Source of the DNA: Hyunsoonleella pacifica
GTDB taxonomy: Bacteria; Bacteroidota; Bacteroidia; Flavobacteriales; Flavobacteriaceae
DNA length: 64,000 nucleotides
Assembly (NCBI RefSeq): GCF_004310335.1
Contig: NZ_SIRS01000004.1
Span: forward strand, 186,001-250,000
Direction: 5' to 3'
Below, piece after piece: positions 35,661 to 44,770 of this stretch. Each line of letters starts with the position of its first letter. Position 1 is the stretch's first letter. The position numbers and the translations under genes are program-made. Below the pieces are notes generated by a model that saw only the letters and a list, made by a program, of their open reading frames with translations, did no database searches and was not told the DNA's origin.

Positions 35661-36149
35661 ATGTTAAAAACAAACAGAAAAACAAAAAAACAAGGCCTCA
35701 TTACCATCAATCTCTTTAGAGTATGTATTGCACTTTTAATTTGTGGTTTTACACTTACAAGTTGTGATAGTGATGATTCCCCAAAAAATGACCTAGAAGA
35801 AATAGACGACACACAAAATGAATTAATCATTCTTAGTTCTTACAGTGTTGATTTCGGTAATGTTAAAAGTAATGCAAGCACTTCAAAGAGCAATAACGAT
35901 ACTGTTATTCCTGTAACTCTCACCAATAATTCTAACGAAGATTTAGTAGGCTTAAGTAGTTCTATTAACTTCCCTGGAAAAGCTGCCGTACAATTTGAAT
36001 TCAAACTACTTAAACCGGGAGAATCAATGGTTGTTAATTTCACATTTGGCCCATCTAACTTGGGACCTGGCGAGTATACAGGAGAAGCTATTTTAACGCC
36101 ATCTATTGGAGACGAAATTAAAATTGACTTAAAAGCTACAGTTATTTAA
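35661..36149 (+). CDS. Lipoprotein with Ig-like / DUF1573-type domain
   Basis: This 162-residue protein has a positively charged leader, a hydrophobic stretch and a lipobox (TLTSC, Cys35). An acidic linker is followed by a beta-sandwich (about 60-162). The pattern SVDFGNVKSNAS, then VIPVTLTNNSNEDL, then LKPGESMVVNFTFGPSNLGP, resembles DUF1573 or ASPM-SPD2-Hydin domains, which mediate protein contacts. No catalytic residues are seen. It is monocistronic, with a strong terminator 55 bp downstream. Confidence 0.75.
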   Translation: MLKTNRKTKKQGLITINLFRVCIALLICGFTLTSCDSDDSPKNDLEEIDDTQNELIILSSYSVDFGNVKSNASTSKSNNDTVIPVTLTNNSNEDLVGLSSSINFPGKAAVQFEFKLLKPGESMVVNFTFGPSNLGPGEYTGEAILTPSIGDEIKIDLKATVI

Positions 36150-36204
36150 CAAATAATGTAAGTATCAGAAATGACACGAATAATAATAAAACTAAGATAA
36201 ATAA

Positions 36205-36231
36205 CAAAAGCCCTCTAATCGAGGGCTTTTT
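36205..36231 (+). terminator. Rho-independent terminator
   Basis: Stem AAAAGCCCTC, loop TAAT(C), stem GAGGGCTTTT, then a T run. It serves the lipoprotein gene. Its symmetry would also allow termination of the convergent ankyrin gene. Confidence 0.88.
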
Positions 36232-36269
36232 TCGTGACTAACTCAAAATAATTATATAGCTTTTGATAA

Positions 36270-36665
36270 TTATTTTTTCTTTTTAGATAATGCATCTTTT
36301 AAAACCTTTTCGGCATCAACAGCTTTGTGTAATTTTGCATATTTCATTGCTGTCAAACCTTTTGCAGATTTTACTTTTAATTTAGCACCATTTGCTATTA
36401 AAAGTTTTAAAATATCACATCTATTAAATTTTGCGGCATACATCGCAGGCGTCATACCATTAGACTTTTCATTTACATTGGTACCAAGCTCAATTAATTT
36501 TTTAACAGTCTCTAAATCACCTTTGGCAATGGAAATACAAAAAGGACTTACCTCTGTACTAGTTACAGCTTTTTGTACTTTGATTGGCTCAAATGAAGTT
36601 TTAGCATTAACTGTAATAATTGAAAAACATAATGCGATTGCGGAAATAATGATTGTTTTTTTCAT
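36270..36665 (-). CDS. Secreted ankyrin-repeat protein
   Basis: This 131-residue protein has a signal peptide (about 1-21, ITVNAKTS). Two to three ankyrin repeats follow (about 40-120), recognisable by ISIAKGDLETVKKLIELGTN, MTPAMYAAKFNRCDILKLLI and LTAMKYAKLHKAVDAEKVL. The protein ends in a Lys-rich tail. Such small periplasmic ankyrin proteins act in protein binding. The gene is convergent with the DUF1573-like lipoprotein gene and divergent from gpmI, with about 250 bp of AT-rich sequence between them. Confidence 0.85.
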   Translation of the reverse strand: MKKTIIISAIALCFSIITVNAKTSFEPIKVQKAVTSTEVSPFCISIAKGDLETVKKLIELGTNVNEKSNGMTPAMYAAKFNRCDILKLLIANGAKLKVKSAKGLTAMKYAKLHKAVDAEKVLKDALSKKKK

Positions 36666-36883
36666 GATGAAAGAATTTAAATTTGATTAATGATTGTTTT
36701 TTGATTATAATAAAGAGACGACATAAAAATTGATTTGTTACACTAAAAAATCTTAAATAACATTTTTTTAACGTTTTACTTATATCTCTTTAAAGAATAG
36801 AAGAACTAAAAATTACCTAAAGATGAAATATAGCATCACTTGTTTTTAGTAATATCTTCCTCTACTAATCCCTTTAAATTCTA

Positions 36884-36891
36884 TATATTTG
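36884..36891 (+). promoter_or_regulatory. -7 promoter box for gpmI
   Basis: TATATTTG, an exact TAnnTTTG match, lies 22 bp upstream of the gpmI ATG. No clear -33 element is seen. Confidence 0.5.
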
Positions 36892-36913
36892 CCGCTTAAT
36901 TAAACATTCAAAA

Positions 36914-38431
36914 ATGAACAAGAAAGTCATCCTTATGATACTTGATGGCTGGGGAAAATCTCCTGATCCAAAAGTTTCTGCAATTGATAATGCAAATACA
37001 CCTTTTATAGATAATTTATATAAAAAATACCCAAGTGCATCCTTAAGAACGGATGGTTTACACGTAGGTTTACCTGAAGGCCAAATGGGTAATAGTGAGG
37101 TAGGGCACATGAATTTAGGTGCTGGTAGAATTGTATATCAAGACCTAGTTAAAATTAACTTAGCCGTAGAAAACAAAAGCTTAAATAATGAGCAAGTATT
37201 AGTTAATGCATTTAACTATGCAAAAGAAAATAATAAGGATGTTCACTTTTTAGGGTTGTTAAGTAATGGTGGTGTTCACTCGCATATCAACCACTTAAAA
37301 GGCTTAATAGATGCAGCACAAGAAGCTGGTGTTAAAAGTTCCTATGTACACGGATTTACAGATGGACGCGATGTAGACCCAAAATCTGGTGCTGGCTTTA
37401 TAAAAGATTTAGAAGAACACATTGCCAATACAAATACTAAAATAGCAACTATTTCTGGGCGTTATTATGCCATGGATAGAGATAAGCGTTGGGAACGTAT
37501 AAAGTTAGTTTATGATGCACTGGTAAATACTCAAGGAGAGCGCTCTAAAAATATTGTTGCTTCAATAGAAGAAAACTATGCCAATGACATAACAGATGAA
37601 TTTATAAAGCCAATTATTGCAGTTGATGAAAACAATATAGCCATAACAAAAGTTAAGCCTGATGATGTTATTATCTTCTTCAACTTTAGAACAGATAGAG
37701 GGCGTGAGCTAACTGAAGTATTATCGCAACAAGATTTTCCTGAATACAATATGAAGGCTCTCGATTTACATTATGTTACGCTAACCAACTATAACGACGA
37801 TTATAAAAACATAAACGTAATATTCAACAAAGATAACTTGAGTGAAACTTTAGGTGAGGTTCTAGAGAAAAATAATAAAAAACAAATTAGAATAGCTGAA
37901 ACAGAAAAATATCCGCACGTTACATTTTTCTTTTCTGGGGGACGTGAAGAACCATTTAAAGGAGAACAACGTATTTTAAGAAATTCCCCTAAAGTTGCGA
38001 CATACGACTTAAAACCTGAAATGAGTGCTTACGAACTAAAAGATGCATTGATACCAGAATTGCAAAAAGGAGAGGTTGATTTTGTATGCTTAAACTTTGC
38101 CAACGGAGATATGGTTGGACACACTGGAGTAATGGCAGCCGCTATAAAAGCATGTGAAGCCGTAGATAAATGTGTAGAAGAAGTGGTCAATACTGCCTTA
38201 AACAACAATTACACTACATTATTAATTGCAGATCACGGCAACTGTGAAACTATGGTAAACCCAGACGGCACGCCAAATACTGCACATACAACAAACCCAG
38301 TTCCAATTATTTTAATTGATAATGATTTAAAAGAAATTAAAGATGGAATTCTTGGCGATTTAGCACCTACCATTTTAAAACTTATTGGTGTTCAGCAACC
38401 TAAAGCTATGACGCAACACCCATTGATTTAA
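36914..38431 (+). CDS. gpmI: 2,3-bisphosphoglycerate-independent phosphoglycerate mutase
   Basis: This 505-residue cytosolic enzyme interconverts 3- and 2-phosphoglycerate in glycolysis and gluconeogenesis. The alkaline-phosphatase-type metal site is complete: Asp11 in LMILDGWG, nucleophile Ser61 in MGNSEVGHMNLGAG, VCLNFANGDMVGHTG and LIADHGNCE. The insert domain contains HFLGLLSNGGVHSHINHL and GFTDGRDVDPKSG. Its length matches the family. It is transcribed with the HAD and map genes downstream (51 bp gap, then overlap). Confidence 0.96.
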   Translation: MNKKVILMILDGWGKSPDPKVSAIDNANTPFIDNLYKKYPSASLRTDGLHVGLPEGQMGNSEVGHMNLGAGRIVYQDLVKINLAVENKSLNNEQVLVNAFNYAKENNKDVHFLGLLSNGGVHSHINHLKGLIDAAQEAGVKSSYVHGFTDGRDVDPKSGAGFIKDLEEHIANTNTKIATISGRYYAMDRDKRWERIKLVYDALVNTQGERSKNIVASIEENYANDITDEFIKPIIAVDENNIAITKVKPDDVIIFFNFRTDRGRELTEVLSQQDFPEYNMKALDLHYVTLTNYNDDYKNINVIFNKDNLSETLGEVLEKNNKKQIRIAETEKYPHVTFFFSGGREEPFKGEQRILRNSPKVATYDLKPEMSAYELKDALIPELQKGEVDFVCLNFANGDMVGHTGVMAAAIKACEAVDKCVEEVVNTALNNNYTTLLIADHGNCETMVNPDGTPNTAHTTNPVPIILIDNDLKEIKDGILGDLAPTILKLIGVQQPKAMTQHPLI

Positions 38432-38481
38432 TGAGATAAAGAAAAAAACTTAACTTTACGAAAAACAAACCCCTAAGCTGA

Positions 38482-38895
38482 ATGAATTTTACAGATACGC
38501 TCATCATAGCTGTTGATTTTGATGGTACTATTGTAGAAGATGCCTACCCTAGAATAGGAAAACCACAAATGTTTGCTTTTGAAACTTTAAAAAAGCTTCA
38601 AGAAGAAGGACATAGGCTAATTTTATGGACTTACAGGTGTGGAGATAAACTAGATGAAGCTGTAAAGTTTTGTGAAGATAACGATATTCGCTTTTATGCA
38701 ATAAACAAAAGCTTTCCTGAAGAAGAATACACTAACGACATTAGTAGAAAAATAAATGCTGATTTATTTATTGACGACAGAAATATTGGAGGGTTTTACG
38801 GTTGGGGAGAAATTTATCAATTATTAACCAAAAGTGATGCTAAACCTTTAGAATATAAAAAGAAAAAAGGCCTTTTAGATTTTTTTAGAAAATGA
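38482..38895 (+). CDS. HAD-type phosphatase, BT0820 family
   Basis: This 137-residue single-domain protein of the HAD superfamily has motif I IAVDFDGTIVEDA (nucleophile and general-acid Asp about 10/12), motif II-like LILWTYR and motif IV DLFIDDRNIGG. It lacks a cap domain, which suits proteinaceous or bulky substrates. Related Bacteroidetes proteins are labelled BT0820 hydrolases, without a fixed substrate. Its stop overlaps the map start by four bases (ATGA). Confidence 0.85.
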   Translation: MNFTDTLIIAVDFDGTIVEDAYPRIGKPQMFAFETLKKLQEEGHRLILWTYRCGDKLDEAVKFCEDNDIRFYAINKSFPEEEYTNDISRKINADLFIDDRNIGGFYGWGEIYQLLTKSDAKPLEYKKKKGLLDFFRK

Positions 38896-39710
38896 TTAAA
38901 GTAAAAACTAGAGAAGAGATTGAATTAATGCGCGAAAGTGCATTAATAGTATCTAAAACATTAGGAGAAGTTGCAAAGGCCATAAAACCTGGAGTTACAA
39001 CCTTACAACTTGATAAAATTGCAGAAGAGTACATAAGAGACCAAGGCGCAGTACCAGGTTTTTTAGGACTTTATGATTTTCCAAATACATTATGTATGAG
39101 TCCTAATTCACAAGTAGTTCATGGTATCCCTAATAACGAACCTTTAGTAGAAGGCGATATTATTTCTATTGATTGTGGTGCGCTTAAAAATGGATTTTAT
39201 GGAGATCATGCCTATACCTTTCCGGTTGGAGAAATTTCTCCTGATATTGAAAAACTTTTAAAAGTTACCAAAGCATCTCTTTATCTAGGTATTAAAGAAT
39301 TCAAATTAAATAACCGCGTAGGTGATGTAGGTTATGCTATTCAGCAGTATTGCGAATCGCATGGTTATGGAGTAGTTAGAGAATTAGTTGGTCATGGCCT
39401 AGGTAAAAAAATGCACGAAGCGCCAGAAATGCCAAATTATGGCCGCAGAGGCCGAGGTAAAAAATTTATAGAAGGCATGGTTGTAGCTATTGAACCTATG
39501 ATAAATATGGGTACACAACGTATAAAACAACACAGAGATGGTTGGACAATTACTACATTAGATAATTTACCATCAGCCCATTTTGAACATGATGTTGCCT
39601 TAGTTAATGGTAAACCCGAACTACTTTCTACGTTCGCTTACATTTATGATGCCTTGGGCATAAAAAGCAATGAAGAAGATGAATTTAGACAAGAAGCTCT
39701 TGTTTTATAA
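38892..39710 (+). CDS. map: Type I methionine aminopeptidase
   Basis: This 272-residue enzyme removes the initiator Met from nascent proteins. The five metal ligands appear in the standard order: Asp in ISIDCGALKNGFYGDHAYTF (two Asp), His in GHGLGKKMHEAPEMPNYG, Glu in AIEPMINMG and Glu in HFEHDVALV. It is a type I enzyme without an N-terminal extension. Translation is coupled to the HAD gene through an ATGA overlap. The 134 bp after it contain a weak TTGATG/CATCAA hairpin. Confidence 0.95.
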   Translation: MIKVKTREEIELMRESALIVSKTLGEVAKAIKPGVTTLQLDKIAEEYIRDQGAVPGFLGLYDFPNTLCMSPNSQVVHGIPNNEPLVEGDIISIDCGALKNGFYGDHAYTFPVGEISPDIEKLLKVTKASLYLGIKEFKLNNRVGDVGYAIQQYCESHGYGVVRELVGHGLGKKMHEAPEMPNYGRRGRGKKFIEGMVVAIEPMINMGTQRIKQHRDGWTITTLDNLPSAHFEHDVALVNGKPELLSTFAYIYDALGIKSNEEDEFRQEALVL

Positions 39711-39844
39711 AAATAGGACTTGATGTATTTAAAGCATCAATTAAAATCATACATCTACCTAACACTCTATCTAGTTCAAAAGCATTAGCAGATTAATCAG
39801 TTATTAATTAATTTTTACCTAATCAGGAAGATTCAATAGTCTCG

Positions 39845-40615
39845 TTGAAAAAACTTTTCAAAACCATACTAAATATAGTTCCAAGACCCTTATTAATAAG
39901 GTTAAGTTATATTATACGTCCGATTTTAGCCTTTTTTTTAAGAGGAGATAACTATACTGACCCTATAGATAGTAAAAGTTTTAAAACATTTCTACCCTAT
40001 GGCTATGGAGAACAACGCAATAACGTACTATCTCCTTCTACCCTATCTTTAGAACGCCACCGCTTACTTTGGTTATATCTAAAAAACGAAACTAACTTCT
40101 TCTCCGAAAAATTAAAAGTATTACACTTTGCTCCAGAACAAGCGTTTTATAAGCGTTTTAAAAAGATGAATAATCTAGACTACGTTACCACAGATTTAAA
40201 CTCACCTTTAGCAGATGTAAAAGCAGATATTTGTAACTTACCTTTTGATGAAAATGAATTTGATGTGATTTTATGCAATCATGTATTAGAACACATTCCT
40301 GACGACACAAAAGCCATACAAGAACTATATCGTGTTATGAAACCAAATGGTTGGGGTGTATTTCAAATTCCGCAAGATTTAAATAGGGTAACAACTTTTG
40401 AGGATAACACCATTACTGATAAAAAAGAGCGTGCTAAAATTTTTGGACAATATGATCATGTTCGCGTTTATGGGAGAGATTTTTTCAACAAACTTCATTC
40501 ACTCGGTTTTAAAGTTGATGAAGTAATTTACTCAAAAACACTGTCAAAAGATCTTGTAGAGAGATACCGTTTAGCAGAAGAAGAAATTATCCCAGTTGTT
40601 TCTAAACCAGCTTAA
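39845..40615 (+). CDS. Class I SAM-dependent methyltransferase (Methyltransf_11)
   Basis: This 256-residue protein starts at TTG (39845), the only plausible start because the next in-frame ATG is about 110 codons in. The N-terminal 40 residues are basic and hydrophobic and may associate with the membrane. The methyltransferase domain has an unusual motif I (VLHFAPEQAFYKRFKKM) in place of E/DxGxGxG. Motif II YVTTDLN, then DICNLPFDENEFDVILCNHV and LEHIPDD, are clear. The altered motif I recurs in this flavobacterial family. The substrate is unknown. Confidence 0.83.
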   Translation: MKKLFKTILNIVPRPLLIRLSYIIRPILAFFLRGDNYTDPIDSKSFKTFLPYGYGEQRNNVLSPSTLSLERHRLLWLYLKNETNFFSEKLKVLHFAPEQAFYKRFKKMNNLDYVTTDLNSPLADVKADICNLPFDENEFDVILCNHVLEHIPDDTKAIQELYRVMKPNGWGVFQIPQDLNRVTTFEDNTITDKKERAKIFGQYDHVRVYGRDFFNKLHSLGFKVDEVIYSKTLSKDLVERYRLAEEEIIPVVSKPA

Positions 40616-40677
40616 ATTCTTGAAATTCAAAAAATAGTATCTTAATCAACTAAAATTCCAATAGATACTAATTACTT

Positions 40678-42117
40678 ATGGCGAATAATTCTTTATCTAA
40701 ACGTATAGGGCTCTTTATAGGTCCACTTCTTTTTTTTATTTTATATTTTTTGCCTTTTCAATTTATTTCAAACAAAGGAGATTTGGTTTTAGCTACTGCA
40801 CTTTGGATGATTGTTTGGTGGATTACTGAAGCTGTTTCAATATCGGTTACGGCACTTTTACCTATACTGCTATTTCCCTTACTAAATATAATGCCGTTAC
40901 CAGATGTTGGTGCTAATTACGGAAGCCCAATTATATTTTTATTTTTTGGTGGATTTGTACTAGCCTTGGCCCTAGAAAAAGTAAATCTGCATAAAAGAAT
41001 TGCACTTAATATTATTAAAAAAACTGGTACCTCTCCAAATAAAGTTATTCTTGGTTTTATGATCGCTACTGCTTTTATGAGTATGTGGATAAGCAATACG
41101 GCTAGCACAGTGGTTATGTTACCAATTGCTCTATCAGTAATAAAACTACTAACTAATGATAATGACGGCTTTACAAAAAAAGACAGAAATTTTGCATTAA
41201 GTGTTATGTTAGGCATTGCTTTTTCTGCAAATGCAGGAGGCATTTCTACTATTATTGGAACACCTCCAAACTCTGTATTAGTAGGGTTATTAGAAAATGA
41301 ATATAAAATTGAAATCTCCTTTTTAAAATGGATGCTTTTAGGCCTACCGTTTTCAATTATACTTATTACTATTATTTATTTCGTTTTAGTTAAATGGTTG
41401 TTTCCAAATACTGGATTAAATTTTAATACATCCAACACAATTATCAATAACGAACTTCAAAAACTAGGAAAGGTATCTCCAAAAGAAAAACAGGTTTTAA
41501 TAGTGTTTGTCCTAATGGTTTTTCTTTGGATTTTTAGAAGTACCATAAACACATTGCTACCTCAGCTACTATTATCTGATACAACTATAAGTATTGCTGG
41601 AGCAATAGCACTATTTGCTATTCCTCATAACATAAAAAAAGGCGATTTTATTTTAAAATGGGAAGACACAAAACATTTGGCTTGGGGCATACTAATTCTT
41701 TTTGGTGGTGGTTTAGCGTTAGCAAAAGGAATGTCAGCAACAGGTATTGTAGCAATTGTAGCAGATACTATAGCAAATGCAGATATTAGCATTATCTTAA
41801 TAGCAACTTTACTAATTATACTTATGCTTTTTATGACGGAATTAATGAGTAACGTTGCTTTAGTTGCTGTATTAGCACCTGTTGTGGCTGGTATAGCAAT
41901 TGGTTTAGAACTACCTATACTGTATCTATTAATACCAGTAACCATGGCTAGTAGCTGTGCTTTCATGCTTCCAATGGCTACACCTCCAAATGCCATAGTA
42001 TTTGCAAGTGGTTACGTTAAAGTACATGAAATGGCTAAAGTGGGTATAATAATCAATCTTATCGCTGTTGTTTTACTAATAGGAGTTTTTAAATTTTTTG
42101 TTCCTTTAATCTTTTAG
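40678..42117 (+). CDS. SLC13-family sodium:dicarboxylate symporter (DASS)
   Basis: This 479-residue inner-membrane transporter has about 12-14 hydrophobic segments. Both Na+/carboxylate motifs of the family are present: ISNTAST (SNT, about 138-144) with GGISTIIGTPPN, and in the second half MSNVALVAVLAP with MATPPNAIVFASGY. It imports C4-dicarboxylates, citrate or sulfate using the Na+ gradient, which fits a cell that also runs Na+-NQR. The 3' end is 9 bp from the convergent apbE gene. Confidence 0.93.
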   Translation: MANNSLSKRIGLFIGPLLFFILYFLPFQFISNKGDLVLATALWMIVWWITEAVSISVTALLPILLFPLLNIMPLPDVGANYGSPIIFLFFGGFVLALALEKVNLHKRIALNIIKKTGTSPNKVILGFMIATAFMSMWISNTASTVVMLPIALSVIKLLTNDNDGFTKKDRNFALSVMLGIAFSANAGGISTIIGTPPNSVLVGLLENEYKIEISFLKWMLLGLPFSIILITIIYFVLVKWLFPNTGLNFNTSNTIINNELQKLGKVSPKEKQVLIVFVLMVFLWIFRSTINTLLPQLLLSDTTISIAGAIALFAIPHNIKKGDFILKWEDTKHLAWGILILFGGGLALAKGMSATGIVAIVADTIANADISIILIATLLIILMLFMTELMSNVALVAVLAPVVAGIAIGLELPILYLLIPVTMASSCAFMLPMATPPNAIVFASGYVKVHEMAKVGIIINLIAVVLLIGVFKFFVPLIF

Positions 42118-42125
42118 TAAAACCA

Positions 42126-43133
42126 TTAACCCTCTGGAAACCCGTTTAATGCTAAAGTCTCTAGTTCATTAGCCTTGTTTTCAAAAATTAAAAACACCTT
42201 TAATTCAGGGTAAGATTTTAAAAAAGTAGTTACACCATCAATACCCATAGCTTGAAAAGCAGTAGCATAACCATCAGCAGTCATACAATCTTTTGCTATT
42301 ACAGAGACACTCAAAATATTAGTTTTTGAAGGATATCCTGTTTTAGTATCAATAATATGTGCAAATCTATTTCCGTTTTCATCTACTTTAAACTTACGGT
42401 AAGTCCCAGATGTAGCCATAGCTTCGTCTTTTAAGCTTATCGCCTTAAAAACAGTTTGCCCTCCATCAAATCTAGGTTCATCTAAACCAACTCGCCAAGG
42501 TTTATGTTTCTCTTTATTCTTACCTTTTACTCTAAGCTCGCCACCTATTTCAACCAAGTAGTTATTGATATTTTTACTTTCTAAAAATTCACTAATTGCA
42601 TCAACCCCATACCCTTTTGCAATGGCATTAAATTCTAAATAGGTATTGGGGAGCTTTACAACTTTACTCTCCTCTAATTTTACGTTATCAAACCCAACAT
42701 ACTCCATTAATCCATCAATAGTCGTGCTATCAGTTAAAAACTTGTTTTCCTCCGCTCCAAAACTCCAAGCATTTACAACATCTCCAATTGTAGGGTCAAA
42801 AACACCTTGAGTCGCTTTGTATATCATTTTTGAAGCTGAAAATACATTTTTAAAATGTTGATCTACCTCAACTAGTTCATTTCTGTTTAATTTAGAAATA
42901 TCTGAATTTGGTATGTATGTTGACAATGATGCATTAATTGCAGCAAACAAGCTATCAAACTGAATGATATAATTTACTTCATCATCATAAATAATGCTAT
43001 AACTGGTCCCAAAAACAGTACCAGAAAGTGACGTGTTTTTTTCTAAGTTATCATCTTTTTTTGAAACATCCTGCTTACATGAAAAAACGAGGAAAGGCAA
43101 CAGTGCAATGCATAAAACTAGTACTTTTTTCAT
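42126..43133 (-). CDS. apbE: FAD:protein FMN transferase (flavin transferase, lipoprotein)
   Basis: This 335-residue lipoprotein (lipobox LVFSC, Cys19) attaches FMN covalently to Thr in NqrB/NqrC-type proteins on the periplasmic side, using FAD. Recognisable features are GTSYSIIY near 43, FDPTIGDVVNAWSFG, EFNAIAKGYGVDAISE, YLVEIGGELRVKG and the Mg-binding HIIDTKTGYPS. Its gene directly follows, without a spacer, a small conserved gene. The complete nqr operon whose products need it lies 10 kb downstream. Confidence 0.95.
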   Translation of the reverse strand: MKKVLVLCIALLPFLVFSCKQDVSKKDDNLEKNTSLSGTVFGTSYSIIYDDEVNYIIQFDSLFAAINASLSTYIPNSDISKLNRNELVEVDQHFKNVFSASKMIYKATQGVFDPTIGDVVNAWSFGAEENKFLTDSTTIDGLMEYVGFDNVKLEESKVVKLPNTYLEFNAIAKGYGVDAISEFLESKNINNYLVEIGGELRVKGKNKEKHKPWRVGLDEPRFDGGQTVFKAISLKDEAMATSGTYRKFKVDENGNRFAHIIDTKTGYPSKTNILSVSVIAKDCMTADGYATAFQAMGIDGVTTFLKSYPELKVFLIFENKANELETLALNGFPEG

Positions 43134-43511
43134 CTAATTTAAGTTTGATTCTATATATTGAATGCCATTATATTCTATTAAGTAATCTTTATTGAGATAA
43201 ACAGGTAAATCTTTACCATCTGGATTACCTAAACCAACCCCTGCATAAAGCACTTTTGCGTCTTTCTCAAAAGCATGCTTTTTAAAAGATTCCATCCACA
43301 CAATATCATAATTATTAGGATTCTCAGGTAAAAGAACGGCACGTACTATTACAAAATAATATTGACTGTTTTTATCAATACAGACAAATTGTGGATGTTT
43401 TTTAAGTTGACTATTTATTGCAATAAACTCAAAACCACGCTGCTCTAAATCCTTACCAACATGGTTCATCGCCAAATTGTGAAGCTCTTGTTTTGATAAG
43501 GGTTTATTCAT
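43134..43511 (-). CDS. Small conserved flavobacterial protein adjoining apbE
   Basis: This 125-residue soluble protein has no signal peptide or Cys cluster. Its pattern (an N-terminal helix, then VCIDKNSQYYFVIVRAVLLP and VLYAGVGLGNPDG) resembles an alpha/beta domain of the restriction-endonuclease-like or SH3-like kind. Homologues, as I recall, are often labelled NqrF by automated annotation, but there is no ferredoxin, FAD or NADH motif, so I do not use that name. Its stop codon directly abuts the apbE ATG, which implies strict cotranscription and possibly a role in NQR maturation. Confidence 0.65.
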   Translation of the reverse strand: MNKPLSKQELHNLAMNHVGKDLEQRGFEFIAINSQLKKHPQFVCIDKNSQYYFVIVRAVLLPENPNNYDIVWMESFKKHAFEKDAKVLYAGVGLGNPDGKDLPVYLNKDYLIEYNGIQYIESNLN

Positions 43512-43515
43512 GTCA

Positions 43516-43523
43516 CAAAAATA
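43516..43523 (-). promoter_or_regulatory. -7 promoter box for the small gene/apbE operon
   Basis: On the minus strand this reads TATTTTTG, an exact TAnnTTTG match, only 5 bp upstream of the ATG at 43511. If used, the transcript would have almost no leader. Confidence 0.4.
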
Positions 43524-43538
43524 CTAAAAGTAAATAGT

Positions 43539-43579
43539 ATGATGACATTTTTAAACACTTTCGATGCATTATTAAATTT
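43539..43579 (+). promoter_or_regulatory. Shared 5' element, copy 1 (possible ECF promoter)
   Basis: ATGATGACATTTTTAA (43539-43554) is followed after 7 bases by CGATGCATT and a TAAA-containing tail. The same two blocks with identical spacing occur at 44771. It lies 30-70 bp upstream of the lipoprotein gene at 43609. Two-block geometry of this kind is what an alternative sigma factor would read. Confidence 0.5.
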
Positions 43580-43608
43580 TTAGTATTCACCCTATTAAAG
43601 ACCTTATT

Positions 43609-44769
43609 ATGAAAACCGCATTGTATTTATTAACCACATTTACCCTTCTGCTTTTTTCTTGTGGACAAAACAGAACAAGCTCTAATGAGTTTGCTGATTT
43701 TGATTATGATACTGAAGCTTTTCTAGAACAAGATATAACACCTGATGAATTTAAAGACTCCAAATACAAACATACCGCAAACGAAAGCAGTAAATTAAAA
43801 GGGTATAAAGTAATGAGCAAACAATTTAATATGCCTGTTGGGATAATGCCAATTCCAATAAATTGGGAAATACTAAACAATAACAAGGAAGGTATCCTAT
43901 TCCAATCAAAAGACAACGTAAAAGTTTATAAGGAACGATTTATCTCCTATTTCTTTTCAAACAATCAACAACTAAACTACATGAACCAACAAAGTGGCAG
44001 ACCTGTAGCACCACCCAAAAATATTAATCAAATTATACAAGAGGATATAGTTCCCAATGTTAAGGCTCAAGGGTTAAAATTAGTAAACCAGTTTGCTTTA
44101 CCAAAATTGGCACAATTTGATAAACATTTTGACAGCTATTTGTTTAAAGGCATACCTGAAAACAAACAATTTCAATGTGTTGCAACAGAATGGATAAATA
44201 ACAAAGGAGAAAAGTCTATAGGTATAATTCGTTATTTCACTAATCAATATACAACCATAGGAGGTATGGATTGGGGGTATACTTTAAATATTATGGAAGC
44301 TCCAGCAAACATCTATGAAAACGCTAAAAAGTATTTTATAAACTCCTTGGTTAACTTTCAAATAAACCCTCAATGGGTGCAAACATCCAATAGTTATTAC
44401 TCACAAAAATCAAGACAAAGTACTGCTAATCATCAAAAGCGTATGGCTGCAATCAATGCACAAGGACAAACCATAAGAAATATTGGTAATACGTACAGCT
44501 CAATTTCAGACAGTAATTTTGAGAGTTGGAAACGCAGGAATGATATGAACAGCGCAGGTCATTCAAATTCAATAAATAATGGTATTTGGGAACGCACAAC
44601 TGTATCTAACCCAAATTCTGGACAACAGTACTATGTTGAAGGACAAAACAATTATTATTGGATGAATCAAAATAATGAATATGTAGAAACTGACAATTCG
44701 CTCTACAACCCCAATATTGATAATTCTATGAACAATCAAAATTGGACACAATATAATATTGAGAACTAA
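43609..44769 (+). CDS. Lipoprotein of unknown function, Asn/Gln-rich C-terminus
   Basis: This 386-residue lipoprotein (lipobox LLFSC, Cys18) has an acidic linker and a folded domain (about 60-260, with SKQFNMPVGIMPIPINWEIL; SYLFKGIPENKQFQCVATEW; IIRYFTNQYTTIGGMDWGYT). The C-terminal 120 residues are low-complexity and rich in Asn, Gln, Tyr and Ser. I recognise no family. The tail resembles that of surface-exposed or matrix proteins but has no T9SS sorting domain. It is preceded by the 5' element that also precedes the next gene. Confidence 0.7.
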   Translation: MKTALYLLTTFTLLLFSCGQNRTSSNEFADFDYDTEAFLEQDITPDEFKDSKYKHTANESSKLKGYKVMSKQFNMPVGIMPIPINWEILNNNKEGILFQSKDNVKVYKERFISYFFSNNQQLNYMNQQSGRPVAPPKNINQIIQEDIVPNVKAQGLKLVNQFALPKLAQFDKHFDSYLFKGIPENKQFQCVATEWINNKGEKSIGIIRYFTNQYTTIGGMDWGYTLNIMEAPANIYENAKKYFINSLVNFQINPQWVQTSNSYYSQKSRQSTANHQKRMAAINAQGQTIRNIGNTYSSISDSNFESWKRRNDMNSAGHSNSINNGIWERTTVSNPNSGQQYYVEGQNNYYWMNQNNEYVETDNSLYNPNIDNSMNNQNWTQYNIEN

Positions 44770-44770
44770 A

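Noticed and set aside
36325-36690. Plus-strand frame of 121 codons opposite the ankyrin gene
   Set aside because: It is antisense to a clear ankyrin-repeat protein and has no supporting motif.
39711-39844. Terminator or small RNA between map and the methyltransferase gene
   Set aside because: Only a 6-bp TTGATG/CATCAA stem without a strong T run is seen.
43134-43511. NqrF label for the small protein next to apbE
   Set aside because: It has no ferredoxin Cys set and no FAD or NADH motif; the true nqrF is at 52587-53897.
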